NCBI GenBank assembly: GCA_019649035.1
Contig: BMAT01007026.1
Coordinates: forward strand, 136,134-168,376
Source: Elysia marginata
Taxonomy: Eukaryota > Mollusca > Gastropoda > Plakobranchidae
DNA length: 32,243 nt
Direction of reading: 5' to 3'
In this document: one piece after another, positions 1 through 11,055 of the stretch
Layout of the letters: each line of letters starts with the position of its first letter
Position numbering within the stretch: the first letter of the stretch is position 1
The notes under the pieces: generated by a model
Database searches by the model: none
The model's input: the letters and a program-made list of their open reading frames with translations, nothing else
What the model was told of the DNA's origin: nothing
Position numbers and translations under genes: made by a program

Positions 1-1189
1 GCCACAAAACGTTTCAGTCCCAGAGGGTTCAAGTTCAGTGTGGAGGAAAAAAAAAATATACTTCTTAATTTGATGTGAATATTACTCGTAGAGTGCTGTG
101 CCTCTTCTGGGATAACAACTAGGCTTACTTTTCATTGCAACAGTTTCGAAGAAGTAAAAATCAAAACATCGTGAAATTTAAATCTGGTTAGACCTAGACT
201 CAGGGCTTGGTCTTCTCCTTCCTTGACATACCGCATTTTTTCACTTCTTTCTAATCCTAAACTGCACTGAAATTGAAGCGGCTAGGTATAGTACGTTACT
301 CAGTGAAACTATTCATTAAAATTTACTTCGACTTGAATTTTTTTTTCTTTCTGCAAAGTAAAAATGTAAAATAACACTTCCCAGTTCTCAATTTGGAATT
401 GAAGACAGCTTATGGCATGCCCAATGTAAAAGTAAAGTTGATCTAGATCTAGACTATATTTTAAATAAGTTTTTTTTTAATTCTAGGCAGTTCAAGGTAA
501 ACAATGAAAAAACTGAAAATGGTCTTCTGCATTATGTGAACATTGTATCTTAATCAATGTCATCATACCTCAGAAGAGACGAAGTTCATGTGCAGCTAGA
601 CTTAGAGAAAAAAATATCGTCGAATTCAAATCAAATACAAACTGGGGAAATATACAAAGTGAGAAGAAGTAGAAGTAGCAGAGCAGCTAGCAAAAGCTTT
701 CCTTTACAAAGTGAATTCATTTAGACCTGAGTGCTACATTGGGGAACTGATCCCACAGTGTGCATACACTGTTTTTACTAATGAGCTGATCGGTTTTATG
801 ATCTGGCAATGACAAAGTGGATATGAGCCTGTGACAAAAGGTCATGTGACGTGGCGCGAGTGATGTCATGTCAGGCTTCGAGGTCAAATAAAAAGTTTCA
901 GAACTATGTCAAACAATCTTGCTTGAAATATGTATTGGGATGAAAGCAACATTTTGAACACAAATAGTTTTTACAGAACACAATATTGAGAGCACAGAAC
1001 CCATTCTGTTGCGAGTGATTTTCACATGAAAGGAGTCACACTTTTTGAGTCACGGGTGATTCTGACATGAATTTCAAGGAGTGGGAACTTTGTACGCTAT
1101 TGATGATGCAAATATTGGGAGTATCTATAATATTTTAGTCTTAACATCAATACACCCACTGCTTCCTGCTAGAAGTATTGAAATTAAAT
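1..1189. other. Intergenic, no gene seen
   Basis: AT-rich sequence without coding signal on either strand. The last part may be eroded Helitron upstream sequence. It contains several TCTAGATCT-like motifs near 430-450. Confidence 0.55.
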
Positions 1190-2255
1190 GGGACCTTTTA
1201 AAAAATAATATGAAATGTTCACGGAGTAAAATAATTCTGCACCAAAAGTTGTCTTTTATGCAAAAACACCTTTTGTCCTAGCGACATCTGCAGCCCCCCA
1301 ACCCCCCCCCCCCCCACCTGAATTGGAATCCCTTTTCTCTGGAGATTCTGCACTTTGTACCTATTTCCTGGACAATATACGTGCTATAAACAGTTGTTCT
1401 CAGTTGACGTCAATGGGATAGGTCTACAGGAGTGCTAATCTATATGGATGGAATCAACAATTCCTTGTTCGAGGACATGTACATAATCAAACTGGTTCTT
1501 TCCTTCCAACTTCTCCAAATCAGCATTCGTTCCTGCAAATTTTTTTTATAGACAGTGGAGACGCGGTACAACAAAGAAAGAGCTTAATTCAAAGACTAGA
1601 GTATGTGCAGGATATGTTACGTCAACACAATCCTTACATTAGTGAGTTTTTAGTGATTTGACGTGTGCATATGAATTTGCCCGCAACTTTTATGAGAATG
1701 CTAGGCCCTCTGGAGAATACGAAAGAAGATACAATGCACCAACATAAAATCACATTACCGTTCTGATGCCAAATGAACCTGTAGGACATAGAGATATTAT
1801 TTTTTGCACACATGGAGCAATGAGTGTAGACTCATTAGTGAATTACACAAAGCTTTAATGACCCTCTTCAGTTTCACATTTCCATTTCCATTTCCATTTG
1901 GCACAAACGGCTGGAGCCTTCAATTAAACCTTCTAAGCAGACATAAGATTTCTGAACTTCGGTAACTTACTATGGCTTCCATTTCTCGATTAGGTCTGAC
2001 AACCACTTATTGTTGGCGAGAAAACTATTTCAACAGTTCATTGTGGAGGCGCACGCTAAAATTGAACGTGGTTGTCTTCAGTACTTATGACACCAGCAGG
2101 GTAAGCTGAGGGCACTAGGGCAGACTCTTATGGTGAATTGCAAGATGGCACATCATACCATGACAATGCAGATCCCCGAAATCTTGGTCAGAGAATCTTT
2201 TTGCATGGAGTATACACTTGAAGTCCCCGCTATATGTTTGAAAAGATAAGTATAC
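1190..2255 (+). pseudogene. Degraded Helitron, Helitron_like_N region
   Basis: Across all three plus frames, interrupted by stops and frameshifts, the translation follows the N-terminal part of a Helitron Rep/helicase in order. About 1317-1434 gives ELESLFSGDSALCTYFLDNI. About 1465-1640 gives VRGHVHNQTGSFLPTSPNQH, then DSGDAVQQR and DMLRQHNPYISEF. About 1730-1860 gives RYNAPT, then VLMPNEPVGHRDI. About 1880-1935 gives FPFPFGTNGW. About 2030-2090 gives FQQFIVEAHAKIERG. About 2140-2250 gives DGTSYHDNADPRNLGQRIF and SPRYMFEKI. The order and spacing match autonomous Helitrons, so this is a dead rolling-circle transposon. No helicase domain and no 3' terminal hairpin with CTRR were found. Confidence 0.8.
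1302..1315 (+). repeat. Poly-C run
   Basis: Fourteen consecutive C inside the Helitron relic, where the protein would have a proline run. Run length is prone to sequencing error. Confidence 0.8.
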
Positions 2256-4307
2256 CCTGTCTTTCTCTTCTCTCTTCACCCTACATCATATTCTCCAAAA
2301 TCCGTTGCATATATACATTTACCTGTTCGAGGAACGGTTACTTAGCTTGTCGTTTAAATAGATTACAAGATTAGTGCCTGCACAAATTTTCCAAATATTT
2401 AGCCACAGTTCTTAAGACAAGATAAGAGTTAAAATACATTGAACGACACATTATTAAAGATTTTTCATAGACAATATTTTAAGATTAGTTTTTGTAAAAA
2501 TGTGTTGTTATAATGTACAAAACTGTTAAAAAATCTATCTACTTTTCTTTGCTTTCTTTCTGCCAGCATTGCCATTGCAACTGAAGCCGAAAATGAAATA
2601 AAAAAACAACAACTGAAAAGGAGGCAAAGATAAATGGTAATTACTGCCACCGTTTTACAGTTGACTTAAATCAATATGGCCCCCATTTACCTGTTGCTTA
2701 GTGGATAGTTAATTCTTCAAGTTTCTGTTTGTGTGTGTGAAAAAGAGCACATCACTATTTTTTTCCTTTACAAAACAAAACTACCCAAGGAAACAAATGT
2801 TAGCTTTTTCACAACTTCAAAATATTGCTCATTTTTAGTTGTTGTTTAGTTTTCAATTTTGTCTCTATATTTCATTAGATTTACACCTGGCTCTAACCAT
2901 AGTGCTTTTTCTAACAATAGCAAATACTTGCTGAGGTTAACAGCAAAACAATTCACCAATGTACGAAGCTGTGACCTAACTTTATGCGAACTTTTCACGC
3001 CGATCTATCAGAACATGTAGTATAAACATGGTTACACAACGGAAAAAAGGATCCACATGGTCATCTGAGAAGACCTCTGAGCCAGGGCTCGAATCTACAC
3101 TAGCAAACAGTATAACAATTGCCCTCTGTTGAACAATGGCAGAGGCGTTGTTTTTTCTTAACCCTGTCAAGCAGTCTGGCAATGATCTTTTAAAGAAAGC
3201 TGATAGCTTTTGTTTGCGTAGCTTACGCGGCTATCATGCTTTAGATAAACTAGTATCTTTTTTACAACTTTTCGTGTACGTCACACACAATTACAAAGCG
3301 GTTAAACACTTGTAAAAAGTATGACTGAGTGATGAACAAAAAACTTAAAGAAAAAGGCAATAAAAACAGAAAGTACTTTAACCTAGATATTTCGACAAAG
3401 TTATATGTGTAAAGATGTAAATTTAAAGGTAGGTTTTTACTGAAAAAAACCAGAGAAATAGTAATAATTTAAAGTATTTTTGTGAACCCCTGTTTTTTCA
3501 TCATTGATTTTGTAATAAAAAAGCAAAACAAAAAATAACACTTTTTTAGACACAGGCTAACTATTTGGGACTTTCCCTTTTAATTGTATAGATGTACAGC
3601 TCACATAGCTACTACTTTCCTTTGTTAAAAGACTGTCTATAAAAAGATCTCAGTCCGGCATATATAGCTCGTGCATCTCAGATATCGTGGATTCTTGTTT
3701 AGTCTGAAATCGAAAAAGAGTACCCTTTTATAAACAATGGTCACAGAGACTAAAGAAGCTATACATAATTTCTAATGTTGAAGAATTTATAAAAATATTA
3801 TTATAAACCTCCAGCTCTATACATGAAGACAGGATTTTTATCTAGTTTTATTCCTATAGTTTTTTTAGCATCTCGAGCTACCTTCTAAAATGGCTTAGCG
3901 TTTTTCAACATACTTACGGATCACCACACATGTTCTGTTTAATTTTTTTTCTAATTCCATTGGTTTCTCACAGAACGCTGACGACATCACGTTTTAGGTA
4001 CCTTAGAACTATCTCTCTGTGTTACATCACAACTGGTCCTTTCAACATGTGACTAAACTCTGATTGTTTCGATAGCAAAAAGCTTTTAATGGTCATGAAA
4101 CAACTAATACGCATCTTATCTGGTACAACCATAATGCCGCAGCCACTTAATATCTTTGGCTGCCTGAAGATAATTTAAAAAAATACATTTTACCATCAAG
4201 CTGACACTTTTCACAGAGGTTTGTATTTCATAGTGAAAATCCGTGCCGTAATAGTGCAAATAACTGGTTTAAATAGATATGGTTCTAGCAAACGAAGAAT
4301 CTTAAAT
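2256..4307. other. Intergenic, no gene seen
   Basis: AT-rich spacer. Apart from the possible SINE head at 3062-3150, I see only short frames without family features. Confidence 0.55.
3062..3150 (-). repeat. Possible tRNA-derived SINE head
   Basis: The minus strand carries a B-box-like GATTCGAGCCCTGG (near 3080-3095) about 50 bases after an A-box-like TGCCATTGTTCAACAG. No cloverleaf is intact, so this is a SINE relic rather than a working tRNA. Confidence 0.35.
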
Positions 4308-4313
4308 TTTATT
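4308..4313 (-). promoter_or_regulatory. Polyadenylation signal of the GPCR gene
   Basis: AATAAA on the minus strand, 96 bases after the receptor stop codon. The position suits a short 3' untranslated region. Confidence 0.55.
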
Positions 4314-4408
4314 AATTTCCTCAAACATGTGCTAGAGTTCTAAAATGATTATGGCGACAATTAATACCTTTCCAGGTCGGTTTCGTCTCTTGAGGTAGAT
4401 CATCAAGT

Positions 4409-5506
4409 CTACTTAGCTTCTCTCCTGAACAGACCTTGCGCTGCCAGTCGAAACCGGGAACTCATATTGTAGTAGATAATCACATTGGCACTGCAATTCA
4501 CGGAATCAACTATCAGGAACATCATGTTGGTAAGGACATACAGCTTTGAATATCGACCACCGGGCCTAAAGTCAGGGAAAGAGATCTGCGCTACAATGTG
4601 CATGCAAGACGGGATAATCGACAATATGAAGACAGTTGTAATAATAATCACCATCTTCACTGCTCGAGCCTCTTTTGATGTTGCTTTAGTCGATTCTGAC
4701 ACCGAAGAATCGTTTCCATCGTCTCTCTTAGCTGCTGTTTTATTCGTTGAAAGATTTAATGGCATCGATTTGTTAGCATCTCGCCATTTCTTACTTTTCT
4801 TTAGTGCCAGTGCAAGAAGAATTGTTGTAACAATCATTGTAGGAAAGGTGAAGAATGGTATCCAGACAGATACTATATTTGCCTGGATATTATAGCGAAC
4901 GATTGTGGGGTAATCTGTAACAGGGAGTATACCTAGCACGGTTTCATTGAGATGAGGGAAGGTGATCCAACCTACAGGAAATCGAAGAATCACAAGTGGA
5001 TACATGCCAAATAGTGTCACAAAAATTGAGACCATGGCAATGACTGTTCGTCTCGGGGTGAAGATGCTTTTGACTTTCAGAGGAATAGAGACACACACGC
5101 ATCTCTCTACACTTAGATATGTTGTAATCAGGGCAGATACTCTAGAGAACAAAGTATGCGGGGCTGAACCAGATGTATAAAACATTCCGTAAGTAAAGGG
5201 GGAATTCGGCATCAGGGGTAAAAGGAAAGCCAGGACGCAGATAAAGGTTGTGATGGCCACGCCCAGGTCAGATATAGCCAGCGCTGTGAGGCTGATACTG
5301 GTGGTGTCGTTATAACCAAGCTTATAGTAGATGAGGATGGTGACGATATTGGCACCTGTGGCGATGATAGCCACCAGAATGTCCAGTCCTAAAATAATAC
5401 TCATCACCCACCAATACAACTCGCCATTGATTAAATCAGACGAAACTGCGCCTTGCACGGTCTCCGTCGCACAGCTTGCGTTAAACGAACCGTTGTCTGG
5501 ATACAT
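4409..5506 (-). CDS. Class A GPCR, gastropod chemosensory-receptor type, single exon
   Basis: Predicted seven-transmembrane G-protein-coupled receptor of 365 aa with no intron in the coding region. Transmembrane segments lie at about residues 33-61, 69-97, 117-140, 152-174, 208-235, 281-306 and 321-347. Asn53 (GAN, TM1) and Asp80 (LAISD, TM2) are present. DRY is replaced by ERC at 134-136, followed by PLKVKSIFTPRR, a pattern I recall from the expanded gastropod chemosensory receptors. The TM6 CWxP motif is reduced to LSIIPS and NPxxY to NVIIYY (341-346). Sequons at N5, N9 and N187 face outside. The usual TM3 and loop-2 cysteines are absent. Loop 3 (236-280) is rich in Lys, Ser and Thr. The open frame extends 8 codons upstream to a GTG, so I start at the first ATG (5506). 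A polyadenylation signal lies about 100 bases past the stop. Ligand unknown; it could instead be an orphan peptide receptor. Confidence 0.88.
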   Translation of the reverse strand: MYPDNGSFNASCATETVQGAVSSDLINGELYWWVMSIILGLDILVAIIATGANIVTILIYYKLGYNDTTSISLTALAISDLGVAITTFICVLAFLLPLMPNSPFTYGMFYTSGSAPHTLFSRVSALITTYLSVERCVCVSIPLKVKSIFTPRRTVIAMVSIFVTLFGMYPLVILRFPVGWITFPHLNETVLGILPVTDYPTIVRYNIQANIVSVWIPFFTFPTMIVTTILLALALKKSKKWRDANKSMPLNLSTNKTAAKRDDGNDSSVSESTKATSKEARAVKMVIIITTVFILSIIPSCMHIVAQISFPDFRPGGRYSKLYVLTNMMFLIVDSVNCSANVIIYYNMSSRFRLAAQGLFRREAK

Positions 5507-5536
5507 TGTAAATGTTTCACAAATGATCACACTGCT
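5507..5536 (-). other. GPCR 5' leader with possible splice acceptor
   Basis: Just upstream of the receptor ATG a T-rich tract ending AAACAG (AG at 5538-5537) looks like a 3' splice site. A spliced 5' untranslated exon is therefore possible. No matching upstream exon could be identified. Confidence 0.3.
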
Positions 5537-5539
5537 CTG

Positions 5540-6430
5540 TTTAAAAAACTCGAAAAATATTTAAATTAGGCCCGTTTGCAGAACTTTATACTGGCTCCTT
5601 ATGCCCTTATTCTAAACTTCTTTTCATAAATTGGTCAGGCTCTACGTGGACTGCACATAGAGTTCAATGGAAAAACAAAGGTGCTGTTCTGTAATTCGAA
5701 TGTCATACAGTTAAAAATAGATTTGTTCTCTAAAAGTACTGCATGCTTTAAAAGGGTAAGATGGTGTTCAGTTAGCGCCGCTTCATTCAACAGCACTTGG
5801 ATTCTGCAAAGATAAACAAAAAAATGGTGTATCGGTCATTACGGTTTGTCCAAATACTTGCTTTAGGACTGAAAGGTTATATTTTGATTCACTTTTGTCT
5901 TACTTAAAAACTCATGAAATCCTTTTTACACTCGTTGAGGCTCAATGTCGTACAGTTAAAAATAACAAGGCAATTTTGACAAAATATTCGCCTGTGATAA
6001 ATTTTGCTTTGTAATTTGTGAAAGGATAATTTTGACATCATACCAAAAGTTCATTGCGTTTTGATTGAACTGAACAATTAATTTTGTTATTTTTTTAAAT
6101 TAATGAGTACTCCTATCTATACCTGCTGTATTGAAGGAAAGAATAAATATATTTGAAGCGCACGAAAGTATTTTGAAAGACATGCACATAAATATATATA
6201 ATATCTATAAATGAACTTACTTGATATTTCAGACGTAAGACCGTATTTAAAATATTAAATTGCACCTGTCTAGCCCTTCAAACTCTTGACTAGTAGTGAA
6301 ACTGTTTTTCAGAATGATTTTTTCTAGGGCGAAGTTGCTAAGTTTTCTGAGGCCATTTATCATGTGGCTAGAGGGTGTGGTAAATAATTTACACAATTTA
6401 AGACAATAGTGTTGCTTGTTGTGTTTAAGA
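5540..6430. other. Upstream region of the GPCR, no gene seen
   Basis: Probable promoter side of the receptor. No clear TATA box or upstream exon could be assigned. Confidence 0.5.
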
Positions 6431-6433
6431 TGT

Positions 6434-6480
6434 ATAGATAGATAGATAGATAGATAGATACATACATACATACATACATA
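6434..6480 (+). repeat. GATA/CATA microsatellite
   Basis: About six GATA units followed by five CATA units, so the motif switches once. Confidence 0.9.
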
Positions 6481-6518
6481 GGTACTGAGGTTGTTTTTAT
6501 TAGTAGAGTGTGGTAGTG

Positions 6519-6540
6519 TTTGTTCCAGTATGTTCCATGA
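6519..6540 (-). repeat. Detached 3' piece of Penelope-like copy A
   Basis: On the minus strand this matches the sequence that follows the endonuclease end in copies B and C (GAACATACTGGAA core). It suggests that the LINE at 6541-7245 split copy A. The match is short and partly overlaps plausible LINE coding sequence. Confidence 0.4.
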
Positions 6541-7245
6541 TTAACTTTTACAGAGCCATTGTGGAGAGCATCTTAACTCAATGGATTATTGGTTGGTTTG
6601 ACATAACAACAAAAAAGGACATGACAAAACTGAGCCAATTGTCATAAACGCACAAAAGTTAATTGGTGTGAAATCTTCCATCTCTTAAAACTTAAATGAA
6701 GAAAGAATGTCAGCCAGAAGAGGAACGACCTTGAAAGATGACACCTTCCCAGGAAGGAATTATTTTAATTTTTTTAAACTCACGGGCGAAGACTGAAGGT
6801 GTTCAAAGGAAATAAACTATTAGAATATAGCTTCTTTTCTAAACTATTGAATATAGCTTCTTTCCTCAAACGTCAAACATTTTAGTGGAATTTTATTCTA
6901 ATCGACACATTAGGATGGGGGTGTGTTAAAAGGAGTGCATGCATTTCTTCTCTATTGTGAGAAAAAAGAAAAAGCTACAGAGATAGAGAGAGGGAGAGAG
7001 AGAGATAGAGAGACTGAGAGTGAGAAAGAGAGAGATAGATAGAGAGAGGAGATAGAGAGAGGGGAGATAGAAAGATAACATTTCGTTTCTTTATTACAAC
7101 TATTGGTAACCTTTAACAGTGTACTTTACTATAGTATTCATAATGATTGGATATGTCAGCCTGACTGAGCATTGCTTATTGTCAATACATGTACTAATGT
7201 ATGTTTGTATTGACTGAATAAATTTGAATTGAATTAAAATTGATA
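6541..7245 (+). mobile_element. 5'-truncated LINE, 3' end with tail
   Basis: About 6543-6630 translates as NFYRAIVESILT then WIIGWF, the conserved start of the C-terminal part of CR1/L2/Rex-like LINE reverse transcriptases. Further on in another frame come AQKLIG, NEERMSARR and LKDDTFPGRNYF (6650-6770), matching the usual A-x-x-I-I-G, R-x-x-R-A and KDPSHPGHxLF segments. The frame is broken several times. The element ends in AATAAATTTGAATTG plus GAATT-like repeats (about 7217-7245), typical of these LINE tails. It is flanked on both sides by pieces of one Penelope-like element. Exact clade not resolved. Confidence 0.7.
6978..7075 (+). repeat. GA-rich simple repeat
   Basis: Impure purine tract of GAGA and GATAGA units within the 3' untranslated part of the LINE relic. 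Confidence 0.85.
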
Positions 7246-7405
7246 TAGTCTGCAATCTTAAAGTTCCAAACGTGTTCACTTAGGGTTGCAGCGGATTGTT
7301 TATGTTTTAGATGAAAGCTGGAACTGTGCTGGTTATACCTAGTTTTGAACTGGTTCTCCCCTATCCTATGTGTTTCGTTGTTGTTTCCTTGTGTAACGGT
7401 GCTAT
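7245..7405 (-). pseudogene. Penelope-like element, GIY-YIG endonuclease fragment (copy A)
   Basis: One minus-strand frame reads TVTQGNNNETHRIGENQF, then KTRYNQHSSSFHLKHKQSA, then ATLSEHVWNFK. This is the core of the GIY-YIG endonuclease of Penelope-like retroelements, usually KTYIGLTENxFKxRYxxHxxSF then TxLSxYIWxLK. The YIG tyrosine is lost (HRIG). The coding strand runs into the LINE tail at 7245, and a piece resembling the next part of the element reappears at 6519-6540. A short match to copy B also occurs at 8131-8175. Confidence 0.75.
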
Positions 7406-9574
7406 TTGAAAGATCTTGAGTTTAAGCCTTAAGCGACGTCTAGGAAGTCAGCGACTTTCTTGTTGGCTACTATGATTATATTGAGGCCATTATTTTTGAA
7501 ATATTTAAAAAAACCTTACAACGGCGTCTGTTATGTTAGAATACAGAGCAACCAGCCCCATCCATTATGAAAGACCTACATAGAATGCATAGAGATAAGA
7601 CTTTCAAACACAGAAATCTTCACTGTTGAGGCTGCGTTTTTTAAACAAAAAAGGGAGATTATTTCTCTACAATGTCCTCACCGGAGAAACAACTATGACA
7701 AGACCAAAACAAAACTACTTGCCTAACAGTTTGCCTGAAGATTGCGGTCCAGCAGGAGTCGTATGAAACACTGTGTGGTAGGCTAAAATGTAAGTAAATT
7801 TACAGTACTAGATAATATCTCCGTTTTTTAAAGAAACGTTAAGCACTATTAGTATAAGTACTTATGCAGGTTTAAACGTGGGTAGAAAGATACAGATTAC
7901 ATAGAACTAAAAAATTATAAAAGGAAGAAGGCATACTAAAAAGGGCTCCAACTAAGATTTACAACATTAAAACAAAATTTAAATCCCTATTTCGTGAATT
8001 GTGACATGACTCTCCATATTTGTACACATTCTGCACAAAATTCAAAATAGCAAGATAGCAGGCTATAGTTACTGCACAACTCAGATGACGGCAAGATCTG
8101 CGCCGGTTAGTTGTGGCGACATTCAAACTGTATAGTGCTTTAAGCAATGATGTTTACCTTTTTTCTCACATCTTCATAGCTATAGCTACTGCACAACCAT
8201 TACAAAATACGTTTTCAAATGAAAATCTCTTTCGATGCAATCGAAATGAATTCTAGTGCCTAATACAAATCTAATCCAGCGCTATGTTGACAACTAGTCT
8301 GCTTCACATGAACTGGAAATGGGGATGTGCCCCCCCCCCTTCCCCCTGTAACTCAGTGGAGTGAAATAAATCATGAATAGCAAAGCTAACGTGTATATCT
8401 TTATTGTTCTAATCTTTCTTATGTATTTCAATTAATATCGATATCACTTATTATTTTAAAAGCTGTTACACCCTAAAACTTTAGTAACTTTTAGCATGGT
8501 TGTAATTTGACAAAATATGTTTGTATAAGATGACCTTACCCTTAACGCCAGATAGAAAAGTAAAAGAAAAAGTTAATCAAGATTGAAAAGTACATTTTAT
8601 CGAATCCTTTAAAACATGTCTTTACTTTATCACATTTTAAGTGTGTATTTTTTTTTCTCTTACCACACCTTGGCAACGATGGTTCAGTGAAACGTACACC
8701 TAAACCATGCGATTTCTTTTTAGTACAAGCTAAAAAGCTACCTTCTTTTTAAAAATGATTTGGACAATTTTCAACTAAATTGACCAAATCAAAAAAGTAT
8801 TAACTGATTTGTTCACCTAAGTAATTCTACAACTAAATAATATGTGAGAAAATTTTCAATTTGTTAAAAGTAATTTAAATTTCTAGTCCGCCGTATTATA
8901 CGTCTAACATGAAACAGAGAATTTAGAACCACGACAAAAACTTCAGACAATATTATCTTAAAACTACATCCAAATACAGAAATTGCTGTTTGCGACAAAG
9001 TAATTTGTCAAAAGTTGGTACATACCCTTAATAAGATACGTCCTTGAAAGCTCAAAAAGTCACGGAACTTTTTCCTCTTTATCCCACTTATAAAACATCG
9101 CCCTTGCAAAGAACATAATATAATACCATATAACTAATGTAACATCTGTAATGAAAGAAAAAAGGCACGCATAGTTCTTCAACTAGTGTGAAAAAAATTA
9201 AAAGTAGATTTTATGCACACATTGCATCCTTCAAAACGTTGCAGAAAAAGTTAGCAGCCAAATTCAATCAACGCGTTTGCGACTTAAAAAAGAAAAGGCG
9301 AATACTATAGACGAATGGCGGATAGTAAAATGAAAAAAAAACCCACACGCCAAGAAAAAAGCCATCTGCGCCATGTGCTTAAAAAAATTTGATGCTGAGG
9401 AAACGAGACTCAAATAAAGAAAAACTGTTTAACCTATGTAGAGGTTCCTGATGCACAATCAAAATTTACGAGACCTAATCTACAAAATGAAACCGGATGC
9501 TGATAACAAAGCTATCAGTAATAGCAAAATAAAAGTAAGAAAAAATCGAGCTACATTATTGCATTAAAGCTAGG
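7406..9574. other. Intergenic, only a short Penelope-like match
   Basis: The one structured item is 8131-8175, which resembles 10411-10455 in copy B. It may be a separated upstream piece of copy A. A C-rich run is at 8332-8345. No gene seen. Confidence 0.5.
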
Positions 9575-9660
9575 CAGATAGTTAGATAGATAAATAGATA
9601 GATAGATCGATAAATAGATAGATAGATAGATAGATAGATAAATAGATATCTATATAGATA
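9575..9660 (+). repeat. GATA microsatellite
   Basis: Roughly 86 bases of GATA units with AAATA and TCGA interruptions. A second short GATA run lies at 9727-9740. Confidence 0.9.
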
Positions 9661-9984
9661 CTTAATAGCTTAGTCACACATGCGTTGTGTCGCGACACTG
9701 GGTTTTTTGCCGTCGCCATTTCTTCGGGATAGATAGATAGTCTCAATACTGTGTTTCTTACATTTTTGTTTGCTACGCATGTGTTTCATCTGCTTCCTTC
9801 TGAAGCACACTTATCAGGCAAGTGGTTTCGTTTCGTTTCGTCTAGCTTTGGTTGTATTCTTTCTATTCTGTGAGGACAGTGTGAAGATGAAATCGCCTTC
9901 CTTTGTTGAGGGTAAGTTTCTTTAAAAGTATTGTGTACTTTTTTCTGCGAGGCAGAGGTTGCACCGTTTTGTCCTTGTAAAATA

Positions 9985-10475
9985 CGGTATTGCTTCCAGT
10001 ATGTTCAATGATATGTACTGTTTTTCATGTATGCATTCTTTAGATCCATATTTGCTCACTTAGAGTTGTAGCAGAGTGTTTATGTTCTAGACGGAAGTTG
10101 GAATCTTGCCGATTATACTTAGTTTTGAATTGGTTCGCCATTATCCCTATTTGTATGTGCTTGTTTCTTTGTTGTTTGATTTGACGGTCGCTTTATACAC
10201 TACACCCGCTTGGAGGCAGTCGCATTTTTTGGGCATTTTTTTAGGATTTGCACAATCAGTTTTTTTTTGTTTTTAGTCGTGTCTTTTATTGTTTTGCTGA
10301 GAGTTGCCCTTATTGTGGTTATCAATGATTTGCTTTATATCACTCATGCAACTGTAGCTGAGTTTTAACGTGTATAACGTGTATTTCTTGATGATCTTGT
10401 GCGTTTTCTGTGCTTTAAGCAATGTTGTTGTCCTTTTTCTCATATCTTCATTTTCTCGATCATTTTTATCTCCTC
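9985..10475 (-). pseudogene. Penelope-like element, linker plus GIY-YIG endonuclease (copy B)
   Basis: The longest Penelope-like fragment. In one minus-strand frame it reads KTHKIIKK, TLKLSYSCMSDIKQIIDNHN, a cysteine-containing linker, then GVVYKATVKSNNKETSTY. After a frameshift it continues NQFKTKYN, FRLEHKHSATTLSEQIW and LKNAYMK. This corresponds to the end of the reverse-transcriptase region (usually HKIFNRNTxKVSYSCM), the cysteine-rich linker and the GIY-YIG nuclease of Penelope-like elements. At least one stop and one frameshift make it inactive. Its last 116 bases (9985-10100) are an inverted repeat of 10934-11050. Confidence 0.78.
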
Positions 10476-10933
10476 GTTGTTTGTATCTCTCTGTTTGGTT
10501 TTTGTTGGGCTGTTTTTTATGAGGGCATTCTTTTCTATTGTATTGTAGGTGTTTTCAGTATCCGTTTTCCATTAAGTTAATGGTGTATGTCATTCCTTGT
10601 TTTATTAAAAAACGCCGAGATCTAGAAACTTCTTAGAAAATATTATTTAAATCCTAGTGTTCTTCATATCCTAAAATATTTGAAGAGACACCAATACCGT
10701 GCAACACTAACGTAAAATGGGTACTTGAATGTTTTGGCATATGCATAAAACAAGTAAGGTTATACGAACGAAAAGAACGAAATAACAACTGAAAAAAGAC
10801 CACGAACATGATAAAAAGACGTATAATATAGTTAAATTCGCTATACATTGAAAACGCAAATGTTGTACAGAATTTTTTCGATCTCCTAAATTCTTGCTTT
10901 GCACAAATCACAAGCTCCACAAAAAATCATCTT

Positions 10934-11050
10934 CAACCTCCGTCTAGAACATAAACACTCTGCTACAACTCTAAGTGAGCAAATATGGAATCTAAAGAAT
11001 GCATACATAAAAAACAGTACATATCATTGAACATACTGGAAGCACTACCG
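10934..11050 (+). pseudogene. Penelope-like element, C-terminal end of GIY-YIG nuclease (copy C)
   Basis: Plus-strand frame reads LRLEHKHSATTLSEQIWNLK and NAYIKNSTYH, nearly identical to the end of copy B but on the opposite strand. The two arms form an inverted repeat of about 116 bp separated by about 830 bp. Confidence 0.75.
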
Positions 11051-11055
11051 CCAAA

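Noticed and set aside
1081..1281. 66-codon plus frame as a small gene
   Set aside because: Its end overlaps the start of the Helitron relic, it begins with GTG, and it shows no independent family signal.
4485..4895. 136-codon plus-strand frame
   Set aside because: It is antisense to the GPCR coding sequence and has no family features; the minus frame explains the sequence.
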